From the NCBI GenBank assembly GCA_018676675.1, contig JABHEG010000300.1, positions 1 to 64,000 on the forward strand: a DNA stretch of 64,000 nt, read 5' to 3'. Positions 1-8,433 of the stretch are shown here, piece after piece (within the stretch, counting starts at the first letter, position 1; the number at the start of each line of letters is the position of its first letter). The position numbers and the translations under genes were made by a program. The DNA is from Lentisphaerota bacterium (GTDB taxonomy: Bacteria; Verrucomicrobiota; Lentisphaeria; Oligosphaerales; JABHEG01). The notes beneath the pieces were generated by a model. The model did no database searches, had not been told where the DNA came from, and was given only the letters and a program-made list of their open reading frames with translations.

Positions 1-522
1 AACGGAATAAATAGCGAGGAACGAGCGGCTTTATGCCGGATCTGAACTTGCCCGGTAGCAAGCGTCATGGTAAACCACACCATTCTCCATACCGGCTCAG
101 TCTCTCTTCATTGTTTTCATAGAACTTTTGACGCTACCAGTGTCCTATGAGAGGCTAAGAATCAGCCGTCCTCTCATCTGTTGATGTTTCGCGTCCACAT
201 CTGCGTTGCATTAGAAAGCAGCATCAGTGCCAGCCACCCGTGAAGAAGCCATTTGAGTAGGGATAACTGTCTTTACTGTCTCACTAAGAGGGTCTTTTCA
301 TGTTCTATCCGGGACATACTGAGACAGCGCGGAAAGGGAGTAGTGGGAGGGAGCAACGGGTCGTGGCGGGCTGAAGTCGCCTTGGCCAGCGCGGAAATAG
401 CCTCATCCCGCAACTGCGGGACTGCTGGTTATTCTGGTTTCCAGCCAGGCGAGGGCGAGGGGGCACATCGTGATATGTGAAGTTCCGTGCCAACCCTAAG
501 CGGCTATGCGCCAGGGCGCTGG
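1..522. other. Stretch without a supportable gene
   Basis: Short open frames of about 75 codons exist on both strands but none has a convincing ribosome binding site or a recognisable family. The first 300 bases are visibly less G+C rich than the rest of the window. Two small hairpins are visible: CCCGCA/TGCGGG at 407-420 and GCGCC/GGCGC at 508-519. The second lies just downstream of the end of the neighbouring minus-strand gene and could help end its transcript, although no T-run follows. Confidence 0.5.
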
Positions 523-993
523 TCACAGAGCCTTGGGCTTGAAGACTGCCGGATCATCGAGAGTGCCTGCGAAGATATCGATCTCCTTGCCCCGATGCCC
601 CTTCCAGAAGAGGTGAGTTCCACATTTCGGGCAAAAATGCCAGGTTCCATGTACATCGCACTTCACCCCTCCGGCGGCCTTGAACTCGGTCGTCTTCCCA
701 GCTGTGCTCTCAAGGTCTTTCCTGAGGACCGTTACAAAGGGCGCTCTGAGCGTCCCGGTTGCTCTCCTGCAGCCCGGACAGTCGCAGTAGCTTGACTTCA
801 CCACAGCCCCCTTGACTCGATACGTAACAGCGCCGCAATGGCATCGCCCCGTGAACGGTTTGGCGGCTGACTTTGGCGCGGGGGCCTTCTTTGTATCGTC
901 GCCAGCCTTTGCGGCGTCCTGCCCGATCGCAACACCTGCGCCCATCAGGGCAGCCAGGATTGTCACCATCATGGTCGGTCCGGTGTTTGTCAT
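523..993 (-). CDS. Exported GFA/CENP-V-type zinc-binding protein
   Basis: 156 aa. The fold is that of the glutathione-dependent formaldehyde-activating (GFA) family, small cysteine-rich zinc proteins. The expected cysteines are present: CHC at 51-53, a CDCPGC cluster at 70-75, Cys112, and CPKC at 121-124, followed by GTHLFW. The start at 993 was preferred over an upstream in-frame start because GGGAG lies about 10 bases before it and because it gives a clean N-terminal hydrophobic segment (residues 7-24, ending GVAIGQ) that looks like a signal peptide. A Lys/Ala/Pro-rich linker (29-46) joins it to the domain. Most family members are cytoplasmic, so export is odd. Enzymatic activity is not established for many GFA-fold proteins; a zinc-binding or redox role outside the cytoplasm is equally possible. 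Transcribed alone, with a strong hairpin upstream at 1112-1162. Confidence 0.8.
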   Translation of the reverse strand: MTNTGPTMMVTILAALMGAGVAIGQDAAKAGDDTKKAPAPKSAAKPFTGRCHCGAVTYRVKGAVVKSSYCDCPGCRRATGTLRAPFVTVLRKDLESTAGKTTEFKAAGGVKCDVHGTWHFCPKCGTHLFWKGHRGKEIDIFAGTLDDPAVFKPKAL

Positions 994-1111
994 GGTACCT
1001 GTCTCCCGTTGTCTCACTACGGTTCCTGGGGTATGTCTTCCTGGCGGCGGAGTGAGCCCACACCACAAGGGCAGCAAGCGCTTCGCGCCGAGCCGGTTCC
1101 GGGCGAGAGCC

Positions 1112-1162
1112 GCCCCGCCGGGAAACGGCGATGCTATGGCATCGCCTCTTGCCCGGCGGGGC
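1112..1162. repeat. Nested perfect inverted repeat (hairpin)
   Basis: The outer arms are 11 bp (1112-1122 with 1152-1162) and the inner arms 8 bp, GGCGATGC (1127-1134) with GCATCGCC (1139-1146), around a TATG loop. All pairs are perfect. It lies between the end of the minus-strand oxidoreductase (1226) and the start of the GFA protein (993). Without a T-run it is not a textbook terminator; it may be a REP-like element, a transcript stabiliser or a terminator. Confidence 0.75.
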
Positions 1163-1225
1163 TCCTCTCATCCCGGAGCTGTCCTCGTCAGGGCGTACAC
1201 TGACTTACGCAGCTTGGTACTAGTC

Positions 1226-4200
1226 CTACTTCCCGGGGGCATCGGCCAGAATTGCCCGGGCATGCCGGGCGTAGTGGCCCCTGACATCGCGGGCGTAGAC
1301 CTCCAGGACTTTCCTGCCGAGCCCATCCCAATCCCCACAGCGATAGAGGGCTCGCGCGAGAACGAGGGACGTGCGACCAGATTTGGTCCGGCGCTTCTTC
1401 AGCGACTCCTCCACGGACGTCACTGTTTGGTTGCTGAGCCCGGACCGGGTGAGTTCATCGGCCAGGACTTTGGCTGCTCCGGGGTGCCGGAGGGCCTCGA
1501 GGCCCCGGGCGATGGCTCCAAGGTGAGAGCCCTTTGTCTTCTTGCTCTTGTTCAGCAGCTCGAGTCTGGCCAGGAGCGGGGAGAGAGCCTGCGGGTCGCG
1601 ACTCCGCCCGAGTGCGAGTGTGTAACTGTCGAGCCAGGTCATGTTCGGGAAATAGCGACTGATATTTTCGTCACCAAAGGCGTCTGTCGCACTGAGGGTC
1701 GCGATCAAAGTCTCGACTCCGGCGTTGTCGCCGAGCATGCCGAGAACGTGAGCGCAGCGCAGCTTCCCTTCCGGTGTCGCTGCTCCGGCGTGCGCTTTGC
1801 GCAGAATCGGCAGGGACCGCCCTGTATCCGCCATGATGATTCCCAAGAGTGAATAATCTGTCTCGAGCAGTGTCGTGACTGCTCCCTCAAGCGCGGGAAG
1901 GGAGAGTGGATATGAATCGGTATGGCTCATCACTTCGGGGGTCAAACTGCCGATCTCAACGAGTTGCTTCTGGAGCGCCCGGATGTCGACGTCACGGGTG
2001 GGGATGTCCCCTGCCGCCGCCATGGCAGCGGCAATCCCGGCGGCGAACCCCAGATTCTGAACGCCCGGCTGCATACGTACGGAGGGGATGGCATCACAAT
2101 GGGCGCTGATGCCCAGGCCGATCACGAGGATGCCGTCGAGCCCCTTGGGCAGCAGGCAACGGTATGGGGTGTAAGCGATCCCGCCCAGGAAGTTCTGAAT
2201 CTGGTAGTAGGGGTGGACGGGCCGTCCGTGCTTGTCGAGCTTGCCGCCCTGGCTGATGCCGACCGTGTCCGGAAAGGTCCGGCGGTTGATGATGTCGAGA
2301 GGGGAGAGAATGTAATCCCCCACGATCCGGCGGCGTTCGCGCGTATCGATCAACTGGCCGAGGTCGTAGGCGTTTTCGTTCAGGCGTTTCGCCACAATGA
2401 GCGCCGTCCACGTGTCGATCATGTCCGAATCGTCGATGTAGGTCCAGTCTGTGTTGATGTAGCTTGCGCCGGGTTCACGACTGGGCAGCCCGGCTCCCTG
2501 CATCCCCAGGTGTTCGCCGCCGGTGTACATGCAGTCGGCTCCTGCAGCCGCGGCCACATCGGCATGGCCTGTCCCATCGATGACCACGTCGGCCAGCACT
2601 ACTCCCCGGCCCTGGGGAGTTGCCACGATGGCTCCCTTGACCTTGCCGTTCTCAACGAAGGCTCCACAGCCGAGGCTACCGAACCAGATGTCCCCACCCG
2701 CTTTGCGGACCTCGCGGCGCCACCACTCCATCTTCCCGACGATGTACGAGGTGGCCCCGATCTCTCTGATCCCTACTTCTGTCTTCTCGGTGAATCCCTT
2801 GCGATAGCCGGCACAGTAGATGCCGATCAAGCCGGTCGTGGCGATTCCTCCCAGACCGTGCAGGTACTCGACGACAAGGGTCCTGGCCCCCTTACGAGCA
2901 GCCCCGATTCCAGCGGGAGCTCCTCCTGTTCCTCCACCAATCACGACGACATCGTATTCGCCGAGAACGGGTAGGGAGCGATCTGCTGACGGTACGGTGG
3001 GCAAGTCTGTCTGCCACGGCCGGAGAGCACCACGGCCTGCCATTGTGACGCCTCGCACAGCGGTAGGAAGCTGCTTGGCTCTGAGGCGGACGTCACGCGG
3101 GGCCGGCCTCGTTCCCGCCTCGGTCGCGGCGGCCCGTCCAATCCGTGAGCCAATCTCAAGCATCTCCAGGGGCCGGAGCAGCGCTTCGGCCGCCCGGCGG
3201 GAGACCGCCGCACATCCACCGGCAACGTAGAGGTAGTCCACCGCCAACGGGCGGAAGGCGTCCAGATCGGCTTTGGCCGCTCCGGGCCACTTTCCGGCGA
3301 GCGTCCGCCGAGCGTGCACCGGGTCCGGCGGCACCTGGAAAAGCACTTCCGACTCGTCAACCTGTTCGGGCTGAAATGTAAGGTCTCTGGCCTTCTGCTC
3401 GGCTTCCGCGAACGAGGCAAATGACCCGTCTGCCATGGGTAGGGTGAGTGTGTATTCGATCAGGTGCTCGAACGGAATCGTCATGGGCAGGTTCCGCTTG
3501 TGTACGGTCCCCCCCCATCCGCCACTCCCGTATTGGACGGGCGGTCGCCCGCCGATTACTTGTCTCAGGGGAATCTTCCTGGCTGTCACTCCGGGCCCGG
3601 TTCTCGGCTCGCCTCCAACGACGATCCGTCTGAACTGTTGCGGGCCACTGGGGTACGCCTCAAAGGCTGCGCCGGCCTGGCGGGCCAGCCAGGCACGATC
3701 CGTAGCATCAATGACAACCTTGGCCTTCACGGCTTGTCTGCCTGCACGATTCACCATCACGAAACCGGCGACATTCCCCTCAACGTCTTTCAGGACATCG
3801 GTCGCGCAGCACCCATAGAGGAAGCTCACGCCGGCCTCAAGCAGGGCATCGTCCAATCCCCGCTTCACCTGCATCGGTGTCGTTGCTGCAACGCGGGTTG
3901 CGTCTAGCGCCTGCTTCTCCTTCGAGTCGAGCTGGATTTCCCCAATGAGCAGGCGGGTTGCTTTGGCCCCTTTCCTGACCTGAAGGCGTACATAGCGCCC
4001 TGTGCCGGAGACGGGCAGCGCCAGCGTAAGGGCCTCATGGACGTAGGCGCGCTTCCCGAGTTCCGGATTTTCGATCGTTCCTGTGCTCTGCCATGTCTTC
4101 TTGTCCTGGCTCACACTTACCGCAACGCTGGCCACTTCGTAGTTGTTCGTCCCTTGGAAGACCATCATCCGCCCAGCGCTGAAGGTCACGGACTTTTCCA

Positions 4201-4678
4201 AGTCAATGATGATTGTGACATCGCCATCGTACTGGACGCTCTGCGTGAAAGCGGTGTGGTACTGCCCATCGTTCAGCTTGCCGGGGGGAACGCTGTCCTT
4301 GTGTTTGTCCATGGAGGGAAGGTCCGCTTCGTAGGAGAACGTGAGTCCCTGATTGTAGCGAGGATGTGTGAAGATCGTCTTGGCGAGACCGGCCGCCGGC
4401 TTCTCGTTGGCCTCCAGCCACAGCCTGTACGGGGCGCAGATGTCCTCTCCGAGATAGGGTCTGGGAGCCGCCAGGAAGACTCGTGCCCCGGCTTCGGCAG
4501 CCGCGACGGCAGCGGCCACCCCCGCGGATGAGCCCCCGAACACAGCGACATCGACGTCGTGAACGATCGGGATGCCGTAGGCTGATTCAGTCACCATCTT
4601 CTCAGCTCCCATGGCCATTCCACTCAAGGTCAAAGCACTGGCCAGAACACACGGAACAATGGAGGCGCGCGGCTTCAT
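1226..4678 (-). CDS. Exported double FAD-dependent oxidoreductase with inserted discoidin-like domain
   Basis: 1150 aa. The start at 4678 has AAGGAG 7 bases upstream and exposes a signal peptide (MKPRASIVPCVLAS... to about residue 25). Two FAD-binding Rossmann starts are visible: VFGGSSAG at 47-53 and VVIGGGTGG at 578-586, each followed by an FAD-dependent oxidoreductase (FAD_oxidored-type) body with the closing VVIDATD (about 321) and VVIDGTGH motifs. Between the first beta-alpha-beta unit and the rest of that domain lies a segment of about 160 residues (100-262) rich in beta strands, with KKTWQSTG and GRYVRLQVR motifs typical of F5/8 type C (discoidin) domains. The last 250 residues look like HEAT-type helical repeats. 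The first half lacks a canonical third glycine (GGSSAG), so its cofactor binding is less certain. Relatives are often found beside polysaccharide-degradation genes; the substrate is unknown. It stands alone, divergent from the downstream phosphodiesterase. Confidence 0.75.
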   Translation of the reverse strand: MKPRASIVPCVLASALTLSGMAMGAEKMVTESAYGIPIVHDVDVAVFGGSSAGVAAAVAAAEAGARVFLAAPRPYLGEDICAPYRLWLEANEKPAAGLAKTIFTHPRYNQGLTFSYEADLPSMDKHKDSVPPGKLNDGQYHTAFTQSVQYDGDVTIIIDLEKSVTFSAGRMMVFQGTNNYEVASVAVSVSQDKKTWQSTGTIENPELGKRAYVHEALTLALPVSGTGRYVRLQVRKGAKATRLLIGEIQLDSKEKQALDATRVAATTPMQVKRGLDDALLEAGVSFLYGCCATDVLKDVEGNVAGFVMVNRAGRQAVKAKVVIDATDRAWLARQAGAAFEAYPSGPQQFRRIVVGGEPRTGPGVTARKIPLRQVIGGRPPVQYGSGGWGGTVHKRNLPMTIPFEHLIEYTLTLPMADGSFASFAEAEQKARDLTFQPEQVDESEVLFQVPPDPVHARRTLAGKWPGAAKADLDAFRPLAVDYLYVAGGCAAVSRRAAEALLRPLEMLEIGSRIGRAAATEAGTRPAPRDVRLRAKQLPTAVRGVTMAGRGALRPWQTDLPTVPSADRSLPVLGEYDVVVIGGGTGGAPAGIGAARKGARTLVVEYLHGLGGIATTGLIGIYCAGYRKGFTEKTEVGIREIGATSYIVGKMEWWRREVRKAGGDIWFGSLGCGAFVENGKVKGAIVATPQGRGVVLADVVIDGTGHADVAAAAGADCMYTGGEHLGMQGAGLPSREPGASYINTDWTYIDDSDMIDTWTALIVAKRLNENAYDLGQLIDTRERRRIVGDYILSPLDIINRRTFPDTVGISQGGKLDKHGRPVHPYYQIQNFLGGIAYTPYRCLLPKGLDGILVIGLGISAHCDAIPSVRMQPGVQNLGFAAGIAAAMAAAGDIPTRDVDIRALQKQLVEIGSLTPEVMSHTDSYPLSLPALEGAVTTLLETDYSLLGIIMADTGRSLPILRKAHAGAATPEGKLRCAHVLGMLGDNAGVETLIATLSATDAFGDENISRYFPNMTWLDSYTLALGRSRDPQALSPLLARLELLNKSKKTKGSHLGAIARGLEALRHPGAAKVLADELTRSGLSNQTVTSVEESLKKRRTKSGRTSLVLARALYRCGDWDGLGRKVLEVYARDVRGHYARHARAILADAPGK

Positions 4679-4979
4679 CAGGACTCCTTGTCGGTGGACG
4701 TGTGGCCCTTGGGCCTCACTCGATCTCTGTCGCCCCCCTACCCCGGCTCCCAATCACGTGAATGCCCCGTACTCTAATGCCTCCGCGACCCGTCCCAAAC
4801 TCCCGTCCGTCGTCATCGGTCGCTTTCCTCTCCCTTCACTCATGTGGCGCAGGAGTTTGGCGGACCCCGCATGGACGGCGCCGGGAGATCGCATTATGAT
4901 GGCTATTCCAGACCCCGTGCCCTTTGGCTCGGGTTCTCTGTGAAGCGTGCCGCCTATACAGCCTAAGGAACCGTTCACC
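4679..4979. other. Divergent intergenic region, presumed promoters
   Basis: Separates the minus-strand oxidoreductase from the plus-strand phosphodiesterase, so promoters for both should lie here. I see no confident -35/-10 pair. A TATGAT hexamer around 4894-4899 is a weak candidate -10 for the phosphodiesterase, but no matching -35 is at the right distance. No repeat or hairpin of note. Confidence 0.3.
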
Positions 4980-5738
4980 ATGTCTGATATCCCTCTCTCC
5001 GCGTCGGGCCCGGTCATCGAAGCTCACCGTGGCGACAGTACGTCCGCCCCCGAGAACACGTTGTCTGCGTTCCGTCGTGCTCGAGACATGCAGGCGAGCT
5101 GGATAGAGCTTGACGTTCAGCAGACACGCGACCACGAGATTGTCGTTATGCACGACCCAACTGTCGATCGTACAACCGATGGTGAAGGGGCGATTGAGGT
5201 TCTCTCGCTGGCGGATCTCAAGGGTCTTGATGCCGGGGCCTGGTTTGGGGATTGCTTCATTGGAGAGCCTGTGCCGACTCTTGCCGAGGTGGCAGACGTG
5301 GTATCCGGGTCGTCGACCCGCCTGAACGTGGAGGTCAAAGCGGCGGGTTTCGAGCCGAGCGAAGCCGATCGCATCGTGGCCATTCTACGGGAATCAGGGA
5401 TACTCGAAAGCTGTGTGATTTCGTCATTCTCGATCGCAGCCCTCCTGGCTGTCCGGGGCGTTGATCCATCCATCTGTTTGGCGTTGATCGGGGATGGTGA
5501 GGATATCTTGGCCGGAGCTCTCGAACACGGTTTCCCGTGGATTCATGCGCAGTTCAAGACTGTCGATCAGGGGCTTGTTCAGAGGGCTCATGCAGCCGGG
5601 ATCAAGGTAAACACCTGGACGATGGACGACCCGTCACAGTACGTTCACTATCGTGAGCTCGGCCTGCAGAAGCTGTGCACCAATCGTCCGGGGGATCTTC
5701 TCGCGGCCGCGGCCGCGGTCGGCTGCAGTGGCAAGTGA
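4980..5738 (+). CDS. Glycerophosphodiester phosphodiesterase
   Basis: 252 aa, normal for the bacterial single-domain GDPD family. It would hydrolyse glycerophosphodiesters to glycerol 3-phosphate and an alcohol. Signature residues: EAHRGD (His16, Arg17), Glu25-Asn26, the metal ligands in ELDVQ (Glu43, Asp45), and catalytic MHDP (His58) followed by DRTT. The end of the barrel is seen in the VNTWTMDD segment. The ATG at 4980 has AAGGAA 9-10 bases upstream; an earlier in-frame GTG at 4947 lacks one. No signal peptide, so cytoplasmic. Single gene, facing a convergent neighbour 50 bases on. Confidence 0.9.
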   Translation: MSDIPLSASGPVIEAHRGDSTSAPENTLSAFRRARDMQASWIELDVQQTRDHEIVVMHDPTVDRTTDGEGAIEVLSLADLKGLDAGAWFGDCFIGEPVPTLAEVADVVSGSSTRLNVEVKAAGFEPSEADRIVAILRESGILESCVISSFSIAALLAVRGVDPSICLALIGDGEDILAGALEHGFPWIHAQFKTVDQGLVQRAHAAGIKVNTWTMDDPSQYVHYRELGLQKLCTNRPGDLLAAAAAVGCSGK

Positions 5739-5788
5739 GAGACGCTCTCAGGGGCCGTCAACCTGTGCCAACGGGGGCCCGTGACACG

Positions 5789-7171
5789 TCACCCGGGCGG
5801 ACGCAGTCTATTCAGCAGGTCAATGGCCCCCGCGCGGATGTCAGCTTCCGCGTCTGTCGCCAGACAACTGGAACGGGCCGGCCAGGTTTCATAGCCGCCC
5901 AGCTCATGTTGTTCAGGCGGGGGAAGGTACCCGTGGTAAGCGTTGGCCAGGCTCATTACACACGTCCCTGTGAACGGGCTGGCTTCACGGATGGCCAAGC
6001 CTGTCTCGGCAAAGACCTCGCAGGGGATCGCCGACAGGGCGAAATCTCCCAAGGCAAATGCCTGCAAAGGCACGGGGAGAGTCGGGGGATAGTCCTCAAG
6101 GAACAGGGCCTCCCGGGCGAAGACCTCGCGTGATGACAGGCGCTCCGGGCCCCCAGCCGAGGCCATGATTGTCCGTGCCCACGCCAGCCGTTGGGCATCC
6201 GGTCGACGAACGGGCAGGTCGAGAGTCCGTGTAGCGGCGGAGAGAGACATGTGCCGTGTGTACTCGATGCTCTCGCAGGCTGTCAACACGGCTGTCGCGA
6301 GGTCATCTGCTACCTCGGTCATCTTTGCGTAAGGGGGGCGGGGAGTGCGTTTTGTGCGGAAATCGATGTTGTTCACGTTCCCGCTTGCACCGTTGGCAAG
6401 CAGGGCAACAAACGGCGGATCCTGGCCGGCTTGCCCCAACGCTCTCTCAACCGCCGAGCAGAAGATCCCGTAGTAATCCGCACTGATGTGGCCCTTGGGG
6501 ACGCCACCGACGTAGTGGAGCCCATAGTTGGTAAGCAGGGCGAGCGGGCGTCCATCCTCATGTTGCACCGACAGAAGAGCGACAGAGGGATCCACGGGAC
6601 CGGTGGGCCGGATCAGGGCGTCACTCCCGGCGGGGGGATTCATCCGGACTCTCTCCCCGCTGTCTCCGAACGGATTTGGGGTGAGTACTTCGGGCTTCAC
6701 AAGCCATCGCCGGTTGTTGAGATGCTCCGGTTTCTCAGTTGTCGTCCACCCCAGTTGGGCGGGAGCCAGCTGGTTGCGGGCCCGTTGAATGCCATCGGCG
6801 ATGCGTTGCGCGAGGAAGTCGAGGTAGGCCTGGAAGCCGGCATCATCAGTGATATCCATCGCCCGTGGAACGCTGTGGCTGTGCGTGGCCGTCATCATCA
6901 GGTGATCAGCGGGAATGCCGGTCCTCTCCGCAACGAGTTCTTTGGCGGCCTCGAACACGCGTCCGGTGATCATGGTAGAGTCGCAGACGGCGAATCCGAG
7001 CGTCGTGCTGCCGTCGCTGAGGACCAGACAACGGGCGTGCAGCTCGTCGTGAATGTGCGTGGCCGGCCCGTTCTGCCCGATGGGGCCGTCAAGCGTGATG
7101 CCCAGCGGGGGCGTTATGTTGCTGCGGGCTGCCCCGGCCAGGAGAGCTGTTTCGTGCGTGTCTGTTTTCAT
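5789..7171 (-). CDS. Neutral/alkaline ceramidase-like hydrolase
   Basis: 460 aa. Resembles the N-terminal catalytic domain of neutral/alkaline non-lysosomal ceramidases: AARSNITPP near residue 15, the zinc-type MTATHSHS at 93-100 (His97, His99), NYGLHYVGG at 215-223 and ISADYYG at 229-235. The C-terminal Ig-like domain of true neutral ceramidases is missing and there is no signal peptide, so an amide or ester bond other than ceramide may be the real substrate. The family in PVC bacteria is largely uncharacterised. The start at 7171 has GAAGGAAG about 12 bases upstream. It lies 50 bases downstream of, and in the same direction as, the nucleotidyltransferase gene, so the two probably form one transcript. 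Confidence 0.75.
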   Translation of the reverse strand: MKTDTHETALLAGAARSNITPPLGITLDGPIGQNGPATHIHDELHARCLVLSDGSTTLGFAVCDSTMITGRVFEAAKELVAERTGIPADHLMMTATHSHSVPRAMDITDDAGFQAYLDFLAQRIADGIQRARNQLAPAQLGWTTTEKPEHLNNRRWLVKPEVLTPNPFGDSGERVRMNPPAGSDALIRPTGPVDPSVALLSVQHEDGRPLALLTNYGLHYVGGVPKGHISADYYGIFCSAVERALGQAGQDPPFVALLANGASGNVNNIDFRTKRTPRPPYAKMTEVADDLATAVLTACESIEYTRHMSLSAATRTLDLPVRRPDAQRLAWARTIMASAGGPERLSSREVFAREALFLEDYPPTLPVPLQAFALGDFALSAIPCEVFAETGLAIREASPFTGTCVMSLANAYHGYLPPPEQHELGGYETWPARSSCLATDAEADIRAGAIDLLNRLRPPG

Positions 7172-7221
7172 GGCACAATCTCTTCCTTCGTTGCGTCCGG
7201 CGGATCCCGGCGGGGACGGCA

Positions 7222-8136
7222 TCAGAACAAGTCGAACAGTCTCTCTGACAGGCCGTTGATTGGGATGCCCTCCATCTCGAGGGCGCGACCATCTTCGCGG
7301 ATCATGTTCTGGTGAACGAGGCGATTGAGGAGGAGCTTGAGATCGGCGCTCTGATCGTAGACGGTTGGAGTTTCCCCTATTCCCGCTTCGGTCACTGGAC
7401 GTTCCCGGGCACGGATTGCGGCGACAAGTGGCGGCCCCATCTCGGTCAGTATCTCGCCCAGGATGCGCTCGAAGAACGCGAAACTCCGCTTGATCCTCTC
7501 CCGCACGCTCTTACGCCCATGAACGAACCAAACATAGGCCTTGTAGGTGTTGGGTGACACGTCAACGAGTTCTTCCATGAGGGCACGCTGAGGGAAGCGG
7601 CCCAGGCGGGCGTATTCAACTTCGGCCAAATCAGCGAACGCGGTGTTCAGATGAATGACGGCGTCCTCCGTGAAGCCCATCTGCAGGCACTTGTCGGCCC
7701 GGTTATATGAAGAGAGGAAGAGAATGAGGTGTTTGATCGCATTCCGGACCTGACGAGGCTCAGGATATGCGGCCAGATCACGCATCCCTTTGCCCACGAG
7801 ATCCTCGGGATCATACAGGACTTCCGAAAGAGCCAGCGCCTGGCTGACAAGGCTGCCCTGGAATCCCTCACTCTTGCAGAAAAGGAAGTCTTCGCTGAGC
7901 ACCTGGAGATGTACGTCCACGCCATCGTGACGGACTGTGAGTGCATGCCAGTCGGTGTCAACCCCGCGCATCACGACGAACATATCGAGATCGGAGTGCT
8001 CCCAAAGATCCCCTCGGACGAGGCTTCCGCAGATGGCAACACCGATCACCTTCGGGTGTCGCGTCAGTTCGGCAACCACGGCTTCCGCTGTTTCGCGGTA
8101 ACGCTGCTGCAAAGCGCTGTTGACTGGCCCTGCCAT
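7222..8136 (-). CDS. Nucleotidyltransferase-domain protein
   Basis: 304 aa. The N-terminal third is a minimal nucleotidyltransferase (Pol-beta fold): GSLVRGDLWEHSDLD at 37-51, with the GS motif and the two metal-binding aspartates Asp49 and Asp51, then VHLQV for the third acidic strand region. The remainder is helical, as in kanamycin-type or streptomycin-type adenylyltransferases and in hypothetical relatives. The ATG at 8136 has GGAG 8 bases upstream; an upstream extension to 8310 lacks family similarity. Likely the first gene of a two-gene operon with the ceramidase-like gene. The acceptor (small molecule, RNA or protein) cannot be read from the sequence; antibiotic modification is possible but not supported specifically. 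Confidence 0.75.
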   Translation of the reverse strand: MAGPVNSALQQRYRETAEAVVAELTRHPKVIGVAICGSLVRGDLWEHSDLDMFVVMRGVDTDWHALTVRHDGVDVHLQVLSEDFLFCKSEGFQGSLVSQALALSEVLYDPEDLVGKGMRDLAAYPEPRQVRNAIKHLILFLSSYNRADKCLQMGFTEDAVIHLNTAFADLAEVEYARLGRFPQRALMEELVDVSPNTYKAYVWFVHGRKSVRERIKRSFAFFERILGEILTEMGPPLVAAIRARERPVTEAGIGETPTVYDQSADLKLLLNRLVHQNMIREDGRALEMEGIPINGLSERLFDLF

Positions 8137-8433
8137 GCTGGAGACTCCGGGAAGGATCGGGCGCGGACGCCGCTCTCGTTTCGCTTGATTCGATAATGGC
8201 GCAACGGATGTGCCAATGCAAGTGTGGAGCCGCCCCGAATCCGGGAAGAGCCCGGCCAGCTTCCGCTTCAGTGTCTCGCGGCCTCTGGGGCGGGGAAGAC
8301 TGCCACCCAACCCGCCGCGCCCCCTCAGGCATTGCCTTCCTCAGGCTCTCTGCCTTGTGATTCTCCGGCCTGCCCGCTATGTTCGCTATAGCGGCTGGAG
8401 GCTGCGAGAGTCACTTCCTGGGAGGGAGATTTC

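Noticed and set aside
253-480. 75-codon plus-strand frame near the left edge
   Set aside because: No ribosome binding site and no recognisable sequence features; partly overlapped by an equally poor minus-strand frame.
812-1852. 346-codon plus-strand frame
   Set aside because: Overlaps two supported minus-strand genes (zinc protein and FAD oxidoreductase) and shows no family features.
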